This document shows, one piece after another, positions 33,582-43,458 of a stretch of 64,000 nt of DNA. The first letter of the stretch is position 1. Each line of letters opens with the position of its first letter. The position numbers were made by a program, and so were the translations under genes. The stretch is from Arthrobacter sp. DNA4 (GTDB lineage Bacteria > Actinomycetota > Actinomycetes > Actinomycetales > Micrococcaceae): NCBI RefSeq assembly GCF_024362385.1, contig NZ_CP101466.1, forward strand, positions 3,348,001 to 3,412,000, in the 5' to 3' direction. A model generated the notes under the pieces. It saw only the letters and a program-made list of their open reading frames with translations. It did not search any database and was not told where the DNA came from.

Positions 33582-34808
33582 ATGCCTGGCTTCACCCTGC
33601 CTAAAAACACCCTGCCTAAAAACAACCTGCCCAAAACTGCCCCCTGCACCTTCCGCAGCAAGCGTGCCGCCCTGGCCGCCGCCGTCGTCGCCGTGCCCTT
33701 GATCCTCACGGGCTGCACGGACAACACCAAGACCTCGGACACTGCCGCGGGCGCCATTGACGTCGTCAGCTCGAACAGCGAGTGCAAGGTCTCCGCCACC
33801 AGCGTGCCCAGCGGCAACCTCACGTTCTCGGTCAAGAATGAAGGCACCGAGGTCACGGAGTTCTACCTGCTGGCCGCGGACGGGCTGCGCATCCTTGGCG
33901 AGGTGGAGAACATCGGCCCGGGCCTGAGCCGCAACCTGGTGGTGACCGCACCCGCCGGCACCTACACCACCGCGTGCAAGCCCGGCATGGAAGGCGACGG
34001 GATCAGGGCTGCACTGGAGGTCACCCCGTCCGGCAACCAGCAGCCGGCGGACGCGGATTTCCAGCACCTCCTCGACACCGCCACCACGCAGTACGCGTCC
34101 TACGTCAAGGACCAGGGCGAACAGCTGCTCACCGGGACCGAGCAGTTCGCCGCGGCCTTCGCGGCCGGTGACGCGGCGAAGGCGCGCGAACTGTACGCCG
34201 CGACGCGCCAGCACTGGGAACGGATTGAGCCCGTCGCGGAGTCCTTCGGGGACCTGGACCCGCAGCTTGACGCCCGCGAGGCCGATCTTGAACCGGGCCA
34301 GGAGTGGACCGGGTGGCACCGCGCGGAGAAGGACCTGTTCCCGCCCGCCGGCTACACGGCCTTGACCGCTGCCGAGCGCTCAGCCATCGCCGACCGCATG
34401 GTGGCCGACACCAAGGACCTCGTGGAGCGCACGCGCACGCTGGAGATCTCCGCGGACATGCTGGGCAATGGCGCCAAGGAGCTGCTGGATGAAGTTGCCA
34501 CCGGAAAAGTGACCGGTGAAGAGGAAATCTGGTCCCACACGGACCTCTGGGACTTTCAGGCGAACGTGGACGGTGCCCGCATTGCCTTCGAAAACCTGAA
34601 ACCGGCCCTGCAGCAGAAGGACGCCGCACTGGCAACATCGCTGGACGAGAAGTTCGCCGCGCTTCAGGCCGAACTCTCCACCCATGCCCAGGGGACCGCC
34701 TTCACGTCCTACGACAAGCTGACGCCGGAGCAGGTCCAGCGGCTGGCTTCCCTGGTGGACGCCCTTGGGGAGCCGCTGTCCCGGCTGACGGCGGCGGTGG
34801 TCCTGTGA
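33582..34808 (+). CDS. efeO: Iron uptake lipoprotein EfeO (cupredoxin plus imelysin M75 domains)
   Basis: A 408-residue exported lipoprotein that binds iron for EfeU. The signal ends in the lipobox LTGC (Cys45). A cupredoxin-like domain follows (about 60-145), then an M75/imelysin domain with the metal motif HRAE (His246 to Glu249) in GWHRAEKDLFPP. AAAGGAAT precedes the ATG. The n-region is unusual, made of repeated TLPKN units coded by a 15-base tandem repeat. The stop overlaps efeB as GTGA. Confidence 0.94.
   Translation: MPGFTLPKNTLPKNNLPKTAPCTFRSKRAALAAAVVAVPLILTGCTDNTKTSDTAAGAIDVVSSNSECKVSATSVPSGNLTFSVKNEGTEVTEFYLLAADGLRILGEVENIGPGLSRNLVVTAPAGTYTTACKPGMEGDGIRAALEVTPSGNQQPADADFQHLLDTATTQYASYVKDQGEQLLTGTEQFAAAFAAGDAAKARELYAATRQHWERIEPVAESFGDLDPQLDAREADLEPGQEWTGWHRAEKDLFPPAGYTALTAAERSAIADRMVADTKDLVERTRTLEISADMLGNGAKELLDEVATGKVTGEEEIWSHTDLWDFQANVDGARIAFENLKPALQQKDAALATSLDEKFAALQAELSTHAQGTAFTSYDKLTPEQVQRLASLVDALGEPLSRLTAAVVL
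33594..33638 (+). repeat. 15-base tandem repeat in the efeO signal-peptide region
   Basis: ACCCTGCCTAAAAAC occurs twice exactly (33594-33608, 33609-33623) and once with three changes (33624-33638). It codes for TLPKN, TLPKN and NLPKT, so unit-number changes would keep the frame. Confidence 0.85.
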
Positions 34809-36181
34809 CCGGTTGCCCGTTCAGCGGCCGGGCGCCGGAAGCTTCTGAGCCGAGCGCGGTCCCGGCTTCCGTCCAGGCACCGTTGGAGCCCCCCAAGGGG
34901 GAACGGCCGACGGCGGCCGCGCGCCTTAGCAGGCGCGGCCTGTTTGGCATCGCCGGACTGGGCGGGGCTGCGGCGGGACTTGCGGCCGGCTTCCTTGGCC
35001 ACGACGCGGTGGCGGCCTCCGCGGCACCTCCCGCCGCCGACAGTCCGGTGGTCCCCTTCCACGGGGACCACCAGGCCGGCATCACCACCCCCGCCCAGGA
35101 CCGCCTGCACATGGCCGCGTTCGACGTCACCACCACCAGGCGCGAAGAACTCATCCAGCTGCTCAAGGACTGGACGCGCGCGGCCGAAGCCCTGACCGAA
35201 GGCCGCCCGGCCGGCGCGACCGGTGCGGTGGACGGCCCCTACGGCGCTCCGCCGGAGGACACCGGCGAGGCTTTGGACCTCAACGCGGGCAAGCTGACGC
35301 TGACGTTCGGCTTCGGCGCCGGCCTGTTCGAAAAGGACGGCGCGGCCCGGTTTGGGCTGGACGGCCGGCGGCCCGAGGCCCTGATCGACCTGCCGCACTT
35401 CCCCGGCGACGACCTGGACCCCGCCCGCAGCGGCGGCGACCTGGTGGTCCAGGCCTGCGCCGACGACCCCCAGGTGGCCGTCCATGCCATCCGGAACCTG
35501 GCCAGGATCGGGTTCGGAAAGGTCCGGGTGCGCTGGTCCCAGCTGGGATTCGGGCGAACCTCGTCCACCACCCGCGCCCAGCAGACCCCGCGGAACCTCT
35601 TCGGCTTCAAGGACGGCACCAACAACCTCAAGGTCGAGGACGACCAGCTGCTGGACCAGCACGTGTGGGCCACGGCCGGCCGGCCGGAGGATGCCTGGCT
35701 GGCGGGCGGCAGCTACCTGGTGGCGCGGCGGATCCGGATGCACATCGAGACCTGGGACCGGACGTCGCTGGGCGAGCAGGAGGGCCTGATCGGCAGGACC
35801 AAGGGCACGGGCGCACCCCTGTCCGGCGGCGAGGAGTTCACCGAGCCCGACTTCGCCCGGCAAGGCAAAGGCGGCAAACCCCTGATTCCGCTCGATTCGC
35901 ACATGCGGATGGCCCACCCCAGCCGGAACAGCGGCGTGAGAATGCTGCGCCGGGGCTACAACTACACCGACGGTTCCGACGGCGTGGGCCATCTCGATGC
36001 GGGCCTGTTCTTCATTGCCTTCGTCACCGATCCCCGGAGCCACTACGTCCCGATGCAGATGGCGATGGCCAAGGGCGACACCCTGGCGGTGGAGTACCTG
36101 AAGCACACGGGTTCGGGACTGTTCGCCGTTCCCGGCGGGGTGAAGCCCGGCGGATTCATCGGGGACGGCCTGTTCAGGTAG
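34805..36181 (+). CDS. efeB: Dyp-type heme peroxidase / deferrochelatase EfeB
   Basis: A 458-residue Tat-exported heme peroxidase. The Tat motif SRRGLF (42-47) precedes a hydrophobic helix. The Dyp signature GFKDG is at 267-271 (FGFKDGTNNLK), and SRNSGVRMLRRGYNY is in the heme-binding C-terminal part. EfeB oxidises ferrous iron or releases iron from heme for EfeUO. The GTG start overlaps the efeO stop by 4 bases, so the three genes form one coupled operon. Confidence 0.95.
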   Translation: MTGCPFSGRAPEASEPSAVPASVQAPLEPPKGERPTAAARLSRRGLFGIAGLGGAAAGLAAGFLGHDAVAASAAPPAADSPVVPFHGDHQAGITTPAQDRLHMAAFDVTTTRREELIQLLKDWTRAAEALTEGRPAGATGAVDGPYGAPPEDTGEALDLNAGKLTLTFGFGAGLFEKDGAARFGLDGRRPEALIDLPHFPGDDLDPARSGGDLVVQACADDPQVAVHAIRNLARIGFGKVRVRWSQLGFGRTSSTTRAQQTPRNLFGFKDGTNNLKVEDDQLLDQHVWATAGRPEDAWLAGGSYLVARRIRMHIETWDRTSLGEQEGLIGRTKGTGAPLSGGEEFTEPDFARQGKGGKPLIPLDSHMRMAHPSRNSGVRMLRRGYNYTDGSDGVGHLDAGLFFIAFVTDPRSHYVPMQMAMAKGDTLAVEYLKHTGSGLFAVPGGVKPGGFIGDGLFR

Positions 36182-36216
36182 GAAGGCTGCCCGGCGTCCG
36201 ACGGCGGGGTTCCCGG

Positions 36217-37083
36217 CTACAGCTGCCGGCCCGCCATCCGCTCCAGCCGTGCGATCCGGTCCCGCATGGGCGGGTGGGTGGCGAACAGCTTGTTCATGGC
36301 CCCGCCGCGGAACGGGTTGGCGATCATCAGGTGCGAGGCGTTGACCAGCCGCTGGTCCTGCGGCAAGGGCGCAAGGCTCACGCCGCGCTCAATCTTGTCC
36401 AGGGCTGAGGCGAGCGCCAGCGGATCGCCGGTGAGCTGCGAACCGTCCTCGTCGGCGTCGTACTCCCGGGTGCGGGAGATGGCCATCTGGATCAGGGACG
36501 CCGCGAAAGGTGCCAGGAGGGCCATGGCGATCATGGCCAGCGGGTTGGCATTGCGCCGGTCCCCGCCGCCGAAGAACAGCAGCATCTGCCCCACCGAGGT
36601 GATCACGCCGGCGACGGCAGCCGCCACGGACGAGGTGAGGATGTCGCGGTTGTAGACGTGCATGAGCTCGTGGCCCAGGACGCCGCGGAGTTCGCGCGGG
36701 TCCAGGAGCTGGAGGATGCCCTCGGTGCAGCAGACGGCCGCGTTCTGCGGGTTGCGGCCGGTGGCGAAGGCGTTGGGGTTCATGGTGGGCGAGACGTAGA
36801 TCCGCGGCATGGGCTGGTTGGCGCGCATGGAGAGCTCGCGGACAATCTGGTACAGCTGCGGGGCCTGGGCTTCGGTCACAGGGACGGCCTGCATGGAGCG
36901 GATGGCGATCTTGTCGCTGTTCCAGTAGCCGTAGAACGTGGTGCCGACGCCGATCAGGGCCATGATCCAGATGGGCGCCGAACTGCGGGTGCCCACGCCG
37001 ATGAGCCCGCCGAGGCCAAGCAACACCGCCCACAGCACCCCGAAAAGCGCCGCGGTCTTCAGGCCGTTGTGATGGTTGTGCAC
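36217..37083 (-). CDS. htpX: HtpX-family membrane zinc metalloprotease (M48)
   Basis: A 288-residue membrane protease that degrades damaged membrane proteins. The zinc motif HELMH (His138-His142) and the downstream Glu in [10 protein letters not shown] complete the M48 site, and two N-terminal helices and further hydrophobic segments flank it. The GTG start has an AAGGAGG ribosome site 4 bases away; the frame is open upstream without family sequence. It is convergent with efeB. Confidence 0.92.
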   Translation of the reverse strand: MHNHHNGLKTAALFGVLWAVLLGLGGLIGVGTRSSAPIWIMALIGVGTTFYGYWNSDKIAIRSMQAVPVTEAQAPQLYQIVRELSMRANQPMPRIYVSPTMNPNAFATGRNPQNAAVCCTEGILQLLDPRELRGVLGHELMHVYNRDILTSSVAAAVAGVITSVGQMLLFFGGGDRRNANPLAMIAMALLAPFAASLIQMAISRTREYDADEDGSQLTGDPLALASALDKIERGVSLAPLPQDQRLVNASHLMIANPFRGGAMNKLFATHPPMRDRIARLERMAGRQL

Positions 37084-37111
37084 GTTTCCTCCTTGCTTAA
37101 GGAACGGCTTG

Positions 37112-38383
37112 CTAGGGCGCCGGGTTCCGGGCATCGTACTGCCGGAAGCCGGGCTGGAGTTTCGCCGCGAGCCATGCCCCCGCGATGCACAGTGCACCGC
37201 CGAGCAGCAGGACCCACCCCTCATTCAGAAGCTTAGTCGCGCCGCTTACCAGCAGGTCCCCGACCCGGGGGCCGCCGTACACCACCACGATGAACACGCC
37301 CTGCAGGCGTCCGCGCAGGTGGTCAGGGGCCGCGGCCTGCAGGATGGTGTTGCGAAAGACGCTGCTGATGGAGTCGGCAATCCCGGCGAGGGCGCAGCAG
37401 GCGGCGGCGGGCAGCAGCCACAGGGTCACCGCTCCGTCCGGCGCCGGGCCCGCGAGCAGCACCACCAGGCCGAAGGCCCCGATGGAGGCACCCCAGCCCA
37501 TGACGGAAACCACGACGGCGGTCCCCTGGCGGCGCACGCTGCCCAGCGGACCGGAGAACAGGCTTACCAGGAAGGCCCCGACGGCGGTGCAGGCCAGCAG
37601 GATGCCCACCGTCGCCTCGCCCCCGCCGATCATGAGGGCAGCGACGGCGGGGAGCAGCGCCCGCGGCTGGGCAAGGATCATGGCCACGAGGTCGATGATG
37701 AAGGTCATCCGGAGGTTGGGGCGCGTTCCCAGGAAACGGAAACCCTCAACCACGGAACGAAGTCCCACTTTGCTGCGGGTGCCTGCCGGAGGCATCGGCG
37801 GAAGCCGGTACACCGCCCAGAGGACGAACGCGAAGCTGGCGAAGTCGATGGTGTAGGTCCAGCCGAACCCCAGCCACGCCACCAGGAGGCTTACCAGCAG
37901 CGGCCCGGCGGTCATGGCAAGGCCCAGGGACAGCATGCTCAGGGCGTTGGCCGCCGGCAGGAGCTCCTTGCGGATAAGCATCGGGATAATGGCGCTGCGG
38001 GCCGGCTGATTGATGGCCTGGGCCCCGCTTTGCAGCGCCACCAGCAGGTACAGCACCCACACGTTGCCCAGCTGCAGCCAGGCCTGCAGCGCGATCAGGC
38101 CGGTGGTCAGCCACAGCACCGTGGAGGCCAGCAGGGCGATGCGGCGGCGGTCATGCGCGTCCGCGATGGAGCCGCCAATCAGGCCGCCGATTATCAGGGG
38201 AACCAGCGCGAAGATGCCCACCAGGCCCACGTAGAAGCTGTCCTGGGTCAGCCGGTACACCTCGAGGCTGACGGCCACCAGCGTGAGCTGGCTGCCGACG
38301 GCGGATACCGCCGATCCCAGCCACAGCCGGCGGAATGCGGGGCTTTCCTTGAGCGGCGTGACATCGGCAAGTATTTTCCCCAC
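37112..38383 (-). CDS. MFS exporter, EntS (enterobactin exporter)-like
   Basis: A 423-residue 12-segment MFS protein of the EntS/MFS_3 group ([52 protein letters not shown]). In this group siderophore export is common. A 19-base element resembling an iron box lies 26 bases upstream of the GTG start, which supports a role in iron physiology. No siderophore synthesis genes are in the window. Confidence 0.85.
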   Translation of the reverse strand: MGKILADVTPLKESPAFRRLWLGSAVSAVGSQLTLVAVSLEVYRLTQDSFYVGLVGIFALVPLIIGGLIGGSIADAHDRRRIALLASTVLWLTTGLIALQAWLQLGNVWVLYLLVALQSGAQAINQPARSAIIPMLIRKELLPAANALSMLSLGLAMTAGPLLVSLLVAWLGFGWTYTIDFASFAFVLWAVYRLPPMPPAGTRSKVGLRSVVEGFRFLGTRPNLRMTFIIDLVAMILAQPRALLPAVAALMIGGGEATVGILLACTAVGAFLVSLFSGPLGSVRRQGTAVVVSVMGWGASIGAFGLVVLLAGPAPDGAVTLWLLPAAACCALAGIADSISSVFRNTILQAAAPDHLRGRLQGVFIVVVYGGPRVGDLLVSGATKLLNEGWVLLLGGALCIAGAWLAAKLQPGFRQYDARNPAP

Positions 38384-38408
38384 CCCGCAACACTAGCGGG
38401 CGACACGG

Positions 38409-38427
38409 AAAGGTAAGCCGAGCCTTA
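38409..38427 (-). promoter_or_regulatory. Putative DtxR/IdeR iron box upstream of the EntS-like exporter
   Basis: AAAGGTAAGCCGAGCCTTA matches about 13 of 19 positions of the iron-box consensus by eye and is an imperfect inverted repeat, 26 bases from the exporter start codon. Iron-dependent repression is inferred. Confidence 0.55.
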
Positions 38428-38434
38428 TTGTGAG

Positions 38435-38447
38435 TTATTAATAATAA
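38435..38447. promoter_or_regulatory. Putative Fur-family operator upstream of the fur-like gene and katA
   Basis: TTATTA and TAATAA form a perfect 6-1-6 inverted repeat in an AT-rich patch that contrasts with the GC-rich surroundings. It sits 17 bases before the Fur-like start codon. Spacing and sequence fit an autoregulatory FurA/CatR/PerR-type box. Confidence 0.65.
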
Positions 38448-38463
38448 GTGCTTCAATGGAGCC

Positions 38464-38949
38464 ATGACGGAGCACTTTGATGGCCAGGACGCATGGGCTG
38501 CGGCCCTGCGCGCCCATGGCCGCAGGGTGACCAAGCAGCGGCTCGCTGTACTCGCCGCCGTCGAACGCCACCCGCATTCCCCAGCCGAAAGCATCCTTGC
38601 CGCCGCCCGGACCGAACTGCCGGAACTGACGGCCCAGTCCGTCTATGTGGTCCTCGGCGACCTGACGGACCTGCACATGCTGCGCCGGTTCGAGCCGCCC
38701 CACTCCCCCGCCCTGTACGAGACACGGGTGGACGACAACCACCACCACGCCATCTGCATCAGTTGCGGCCGCGTGGAAGACGTGGACTGCGCCGTCGGCC
38801 ACGCCCCCTGCCTCACGCCGCACTGGAATCCGGACGCCAAGCCGATGACCATCCAGATCGCCGACGTCATGTACCAGGGCATCTGCCAGGAGTGCCAGCA
38901 GGCCCAACAACTTCCTCCCCACAGTCCCTCGCAAGAAAAAGAGAAATAG
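38464..38949 (+). CDS. Fur-family peroxide/iron regulator (FurA/CatR/PerR-like)
   Basis: A 161-residue Fur-family repressor: winged helix with [13 protein letters not shown], metal-binding [17 protein letters not shown], and two CxxC pairs (Cys98/Cys101 and Cys141/Cys144) for structural zinc. It lies 7 bases before katA. In actinobacteria this pairing marks a peroxide-sensing regulator that represses itself and the catalase. A palindromic operator is just upstream. Confidence 0.92.
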   Translation: MTEHFDGQDAWAAALRAHGRRVTKQRLAVLAAVERHPHSPAESILAAARTELPELTAQSVYVVLGDLTDLHMLRRFEPPHSPALYETRVDDNHHHAICISCGRVEDVDCAVGHAPCLTPHWNPDAKPMTIQIADVMYQGICQECQQAQQLPPHSPSQEKEK

Positions 38950-38956
38950 GAGAACA

Positions 38957-40453
38957 ATGACTGCCGTTTCCACAACCCAGTCAGGTGCACCGGTTACGTC
39001 CGACGCACACTCGAAGTCAGTTGGTGCCGATGGTGCCATCATCCTGACTGACCACTACCTGGTGGAAAAGCTCGCCCAGTTCAACCGTGAGCGGGTTCCG
39101 GAGCGCGTAGTGCACGCCAAGGGCGGCGGTGCATTCGGCACGTTCAAGACCACCGAGGACATCTCCAAGTACACCAAGGCAGCGTTCCTGCAGCCTGGCG
39201 TCGAGACCGAGATGCTGATCCGCTTCTCCTCCGTGGCGGGCGAGAACGGTTCCCCGGACACCTGGCGCGACCCCCGCGGTTTCGCCGTGAAGTTCTACAC
39301 CACCGAGGGCAACTACGACCTCGTGGGCAACAACACCCCCGTCTTCTTCATCCGTGACGGCATCAAGTTCCCGGACTTCATCCACTCCCAGAAGCGACTG
39401 CCGGGCACCCACCTGCGTGACGCCGACATGCAGTGGGACTTCTGGACCCTGTCCCCCGAGTCCGCCCACCAGGTCACCTGGCTGATGGGTGACCGCGGCC
39501 TGCCCGCCTCCTGGCGGGAAATGCAGGGCTACGGCTCGCACACCTACCAGTGGATCAACGCCGAGGGCGAGCGGTTCTGGGTCAAGTACCACTTCAAGTC
39601 CAACCAGGGCGTGAACTCCATGAGCTCCGAGCAGGCGGAACAGCTTGCCGGTTCCGACGCGGACTTCTACATCCGCGACCTGTCCGAGAACATCGAAGCC
39701 GGCAACTTCCCGTCCTGGGACCTGCACGTGCAGGTCATGCCGTACGAGGATGCCAAGACCTACCGCTTCAACCCGTTCGACCTGACCAAGGTCTGGCCGC
39801 ACGCGGACTACCCGCTGATCAAGGTGGGCACCATGGAGCTGAACCGGAACCCGGAGAACTACTTCGCGCAGATCGAGCAGGCCACCTTCGCGCCGTCGAA
39901 CTTCGTGCCCGGCATCGCCGCCAGCCCGGACAAGATGCTGCAGGCCCGCATCTTCTCCTACGCGGACGCACACCGCTACCGCGTGGGCACCAACCACGCC
40001 CAGATCCCGGTGAACCAGCCCAAGAACCAGGTCAACAACTACAGCCAGGACGGCCAGGGACGTTTCCTCTTCAACGCCCCCTCGGTTCCGGTCTACGCCC
40101 CCAACACGTTTGGCGGCCCGGCTGCCGTTGAGCCGCAGAACGCTGCGGGCGGCTGGGAGAACGACGGCGAGCTGACCCTCGCCGCGCACTCCCTTCACGC
40201 CGAGGACGGCGACTTCGTCCAGGCCGGCGCGCTGTACCGCGAGGTCTACAACGAGGGTGAAAAGGCCCGCTTCCTGGAGACCATCACCGGCGCCGTTGGC
40301 GGCGTGAAGCGCTCCGACATCAAGGAACGCGCCATCCAGTACTGGACCAACGTCGACGCCGAGCTGGGCGCCAAGCTGCGCGCCAACCTCGGTGCCGGTG
40401 CGGCCCCGTCGGCTCCGGCTTCGGACGCTGAGTCCGCCAACAAGATCGGCTGA
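38957..40453 (+). CDS. katA: Monofunctional heme catalase
   Basis: A 498-residue small-subunit catalase degrading hydrogen peroxide. The catalytic His is in [18 protein letters not shown], the distal Asn region in [12 protein letters not shown], and the proximal heme-ligand Tyr in [14 protein letters not shown]. Length and motifs are complete. AGGAG lies before the ATG. It is cotranscribed with the Fur-family gene, and a strong terminator follows. Confidence 0.96.
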   Translation: MTAVSTTQSGAPVTSDAHSKSVGADGAIILTDHYLVEKLAQFNRERVPERVVHAKGGGAFGTFKTTEDISKYTKAAFLQPGVETEMLIRFSSVAGENGSPDTWRDPRGFAVKFYTTEGNYDLVGNNTPVFFIRDGIKFPDFIHSQKRLPGTHLRDADMQWDFWTLSPESAHQVTWLMGDRGLPASWREMQGYGSHTYQWINAEGERFWVKYHFKSNQGVNSMSSEQAEQLAGSDADFYIRDLSENIEAGNFPSWDLHVQVMPYEDAKTYRFNPFDLTKVWPHADYPLIKVGTMELNRNPENYFAQIEQATFAPSNFVPGIAASPDKMLQARIFSYADAHRYRVGTNHAQIPVNQPKNQVNNYSQDGQGRFLFNAPSVPVYAPNTFGGPAAVEPQNAAGGWENDGELTLAAHSLHAEDGDFVQAGALYREVYNEGEKARFLETITGAVGGVKRSDIKERAIQYWTNVDAELGAKLRANLGAGAAPSAPASDAESANKIG

Positions 40454-40479
40454 CCAGGCCTCCTGCCGGCTGAACTGAA

Positions 40480-40515
40480 GAACACCCCGTCACGGGCTTC
40501 CGTGGCGGGGTGTTC
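40480..40515 (+). terminator. Terminator after katA
   Basis: A 15-base stem (GAACACCCCGTCACG with its complement, one G-T pair) and a 6-base loop lie 27 bases past the katA stop. The T tract is weak. Confidence 0.8.
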
Positions 40516-40590
40516 TGCTGCCTGGCCCGGTTGTGCACATACGGCGCCGGAGGTCTGGCCGGTCGCGGTAAGCAGCCCTAGGCTCCGTAG

Positions 40591-41226
40591 ATGAACACTT
40601 TCGCAGGCATTCCCCCGGAAGCCTTCCGCTTCTACGCGCAGCTGGAGGACAACAACAACCGCGACTGGTGGCTGGAACACAAAGCAACGTACGACGCATC
40701 AGTCAAGGAACCGCTCACCCTCCTGCTCTCCGAGCTGGAGCCCGAGTTCGGACCTGCCAAGCTTTTCCGCCCCAACCGGGACATCCGCTTCTCACTGGAC
40801 AAGTCGCCATACAAAACCGCCCAGGGGGCATTCGCCGCCCGCCAGGAAGGCGTGGGTTTCTATCTCCAAATCAATGCCGACGGACTGTTGATCGGTGGCG
40901 GCTACCACTCCCACACGCCCGCCCAGCTGGCCCGGTTCCGCGCGGCCGCTGACGCCTCCGCCAGCGGCGCCGCCCTGCAGGACATTTTTGATGCCGTGGC
41001 CGGGGCCGGTTTTGCCATCGAAGGCGAGAAGCTGAAAACCGTCCCGCGGGGTTTCGACAAGGACCATCCCCGCGCCGAACTGCTTAAGCACAAATCACTG
41101 TCCGCGGGTGTCGAGATGGGCAAGCCGGAGTGGGTGTCCACACCGGCCGCCAAAGAGCAGATCGCGGAACGCTGGCGGCAGCTGCGGCCGCTCGTGGAAT
41201 GGGTGGGACGGTACGCGGCGCCGTAA
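40591..41226 (+). CDS. DUF2461 family protein
   Basis: A 211-residue protein of the DUF2461/TIGR02453 family, of unknown function. Family sequence: FYAQLEDNNNRDWWLEHKA (residues 14-32), LFRPNRDIRFSLDKSPYKT, and VGFYLQINADGLLIGGGYH. No signal peptide or membrane helix. It stands alone between the katA terminator and a convergent permease gene. Confidence 0.85.
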   Translation: MNTFAGIPPEAFRFYAQLEDNNNRDWWLEHKATYDASVKEPLTLLLSELEPEFGPAKLFRPNRDIRFSLDKSPYKTAQGAFAARQEGVGFYLQINADGLLIGGGYHSHTPAQLARFRAAADASASGAALQDIFDAVAGAGFAIEGEKLKTVPRGFDKDHPRAELLKHKSLSAGVEMGKPEWVSTPAAKEQIAERWRQLRPLVEWVGRYAAP

Positions 41227-41259
41227 CCGGCCCGAAGCATGACCCGGCCGGAAACGCGG

Positions 41260-41289
41260 CTGCCCGCCCGGCGCAGGCCGGGCGGGCAG
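41260..41289. terminator. Shared terminator between convergent DUF2461 and permease genes
   Basis: A perfect 12-base stem (CTGCCCGCCCGG and complement) around a 6-base loop lies between the two stop codons. Confidence 0.8.
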
Positions 41290-41313
41290 TTCAACAGCTG
41301 GTACGGTGGGCCG

Positions 41314-42876
41314 TCAGGTCCGGCTCAGCTCGTCCTCGTCATCAGACTCGGTGGCTGTCCGTGACGCCATGCCGGGCGCGCCATTGACGGACGCGTTGGC
41401 TTCGGCGAAACGCTCATTGAGCCGCGAGTGGCGCTGGCCGTAGGCGAAGTAGATCGCCAGGCCCAGCACCAGCCAGAAGGCGAAGAAGATCCAGGTCTCC
41501 ACGGCGAGGTTGGTCATCAGGTAGAGGCACAGCACCGCAGACACGATGGGCAGCACCTTGCCGAGCGGAACCCGGAAGGCCGGCTTCAGGTCCGGGCGCT
41601 TCTTGCGGAGCACCAGGATGCCCAGGCTGACCACCACGAACGCGGACAGCGTGCCGATGTTGATCATTTCCTCGAGCAGGTCCACGTTGGTGAGGCCTGC
41701 AACCAGCGCCACCGCGGCACCGCAGATGACCTGGAGGCGCACTGGAGTGGACCGCTTGTCGCTGGTCTTGGACAGCGCCCGGGGCAGCAGGCCGTCGCGG
41801 CTCATGGCCAGCACCACGCGGGACAGGCCCATGAGGAGCACCATGATCACGGTGGTCAGGCCCACGAGGGAACCAAAGGCGATGACCTTGGCCGCGGAGG
41901 TGTCTCCCACTGCCTCGAAGGCCGTGGTGAGGGTGGGGCTCTTGGCTTCGGCCAGCTGGGTGTAGGACACCATGCCGGTCAGGGCCAGGGACACGAGGAT
42001 GTAGAGCAGCGTGACCAGTGCCAGGCCGCCGAAGATGCCGCGGGGCAGGGTCTTCTGCGGGTTCTTCACTTCCTCGGCGGAGGTGGCCACCACGTCGAAG
42101 CCTATGAAGGCGAAGAACACCAGGGCGGCACCGGCGAAGATGCCCATGGTGCCGTACTGGGCGGGGGCAGCTCCGGTCAGGAAGCCAAAGAAGGACTGCT
42201 TCAGGACGTCTGCGGCGCCGGTGCCGGCCGTGGGCTCGGCTGCCGGAACGAAGGGGGTGTAGTTTTCGAACTTCACGTAGGTGAAGCCCACCACGATCAC
42301 GAACAGCACCACGGCGATCTTGATCAGGGTGAAGATGTTGCCCACACGGGCGGAGAGCTTGGTGCCCAGCACCAGCAGCACGGTGAAGATGGCCACGATG
42401 AGGAATGCGCCCCAGTAGAGGTCCACGCCCGCCAGCGAGATGGCCGGCGGGATGTCCAGGCCGGTGAGGGCGAACACCTTGCTGAGGTAGATCCCCCAGT
42501 ACTTGGCGATCACGGCAGCGGCGGTGAACAGTTCCAGGATCAGGTTCCAGCCGATGATCCAGGCAAGGAGCTCACCCATGGTGGCGTAGGTGAAGACGTA
42601 GGCGGATCCCGCTACGGGAATGGCCGTGGCGAACTCGGCGTAGCACATGATGGCCAGCGCGCACGTGACGGCGGCGATCGCGAAGGACAGGGTAACGGCG
42701 GGACCTGCAAAGTTGGCGGCGGCCTTTGCGCCGACCGAGAAGATGCCGGCGCCGACAGCAACGGCGACGCCCATGATCATGAGGTCCCAGGTGCTGAGGG
42801 AACGCTTAAGCTTGCGTCCCGGCTCATCGGCGTCGGCAATCGACTGCTCGATGGATTTTGTCCGCAGAAGGTTCAT
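41314..42876 (-). CDS. APC-family cationic amino acid permease
   Basis: A 520-residue permease of the CAT/YfnA branch of the APC superfamily: STWDLMIMGVAVAVGAGIFS is the substrate-binding first helix, and MCYAEFATAIPVAGSAYVFT and FFAFIGFDVVATSAEEVKNP are typical. About twelve to fourteen membrane segments. It probably imports basic or neutral amino acids. A small inverted repeat lies upstream at 42927-42941. Confidence 0.9.
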   Translation of the reverse strand: MNLLRTKSIEQSIADADEPGRKLKRSLSTWDLMIMGVAVAVGAGIFSVGAKAAANFAGPAVTLSFAIAAVTCALAIMCYAEFATAIPVAGSAYVFTYATMGELLAWIIGWNLILELFTAAAVIAKYWGIYLSKVFALTGLDIPPAISLAGVDLYWGAFLIVAIFTVLLVLGTKLSARVGNIFTLIKIAVVLFVIVVGFTYVKFENYTPFVPAAEPTAGTGAADVLKQSFFGFLTGAAPAQYGTMGIFAGAALVFFAFIGFDVVATSAEEVKNPQKTLPRGIFGGLALVTLLYILVSLALTGMVSYTQLAEAKSPTLTTAFEAVGDTSAAKVIAFGSLVGLTTVIMVLLMGLSRVVLAMSRDGLLPRALSKTSDKRSTPVRLQVICGAAVALVAGLTNVDLLEEMINIGTLSAFVVVSLGILVLRKKRPDLKPAFRVPLGKVLPIVSAVLCLYLMTNLAVETWIFFAFWLVLGLAIYFAYGQRHSRLNERFAEANASVNGAPGMASRTATESDDEDELSRT

Positions 42877-42926
42877 TGGGGGTCACAATCCTGGTTTGTG
42901 AGGGAAACAGACCTATCAACGATACT

Positions 42927-42941
42927 GTCCATCCACTGGAC
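42927..42941. promoter_or_regulatory. Short inverted repeat upstream of the cationic amino acid permease
   Basis: GTCCA and TGGAC (5-base arms, 5-base centre) lie about 50 bases upstream of the permease start. It could be an operator, but the arms are short and no regulator is adjacent. Confidence 0.3.
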
Positions 42942-42999
42942 GGTCCCAATCGTCCCGAATAATGAGACGGCCCCGATGCCGAACATTCTTCTGCCAAAG

Positions 43000-43033
43000 C
43001 ACTCGGGGCCCTCCGAATGGAGAGCCCCGAGTG
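43000..43033 (-). terminator. Terminator of the aldehyde/alcohol dehydrogenase-DUF779 operon
   Basis: A 14-base stem with one mismatch (CACTCGGGGCCCTC with GAGAGCCCCGAGTG) and a 6-base loop lies 18 bases past the DUF779 stop codon. Confidence 0.75.
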
Positions 43034-43050
43034 GCAGTTGGTCGAACTTC

Positions 43051-43458
43051 CTAGGACGGCCAGTCCATCAGTGTTGACCGGATCAGGAAGCGTTTACCTT
43101 CAGGCGCTTCAACGGAAAAGCCGCTCCCGCGTCCGGGTACGACGTCGATGGTCAGATGGGTGTGGCTCCAGTAGTTGAACTGCTCACGGGACATCCAGAA
43201 CTCCAGCGGCAGGGGCTGCAGACCGTCCGAAAGATCGAACAGCCCCAGCAGGACATCCGCGTCCCCCGTGATGAAGTCCCCGGCCGGATAGCACATGGGC
43301 GAGGACCCGTCGCAGCAGCCGCCGGACTGGTGGAACATGAGCGCCCCATGCTTGTCCCAGAGCATCCGGAGCAGGTCCACGGCAGCCGGCGTGAGCGCCA
43401 CCCGGGAAAAATCTTCCCCGGGCAGCGTCACGGCGGCAGCGAGCCCTTCAGCTGGCAT
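43051..43458 (-). CDS. DUF779 protein
   Basis: A 135-residue cytoplasmic protein of the DUF779 family, often found beside aldehyde dehydrogenases. The Cys-rich motif GGCCDGSSPMCY (Cys48, Cys49, Cys56) and THLTIDVVPGRGSGFSVE near the C-terminus are characteristic. The cysteines suggest a metal or redox role, but the function is not known. Its ATG overlaps the alcohol dehydrogenase stop by one base (TGATG). Confidence 0.88.
   Translation of the reverse strand: MPAEGLAAAVTLPGEDFSRVALTPAAVDLLRMLWDKHGALMFHQSGGCCDGSSPMCYPAGDFITGDADVLLGLFDLSDGLQPLPLEFWMSREQFNYWSHTHLTIDVVPGRGSGFSVEAPEGKRFLIRSTLMDWPS

Noticed and set aside
41428..43077. A 549-codon plus-strand frame opposite the cationic amino acid permease
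   Set aside because: Gly/His/Gln-rich shadow; the permease on the minus strand explains the open frame.
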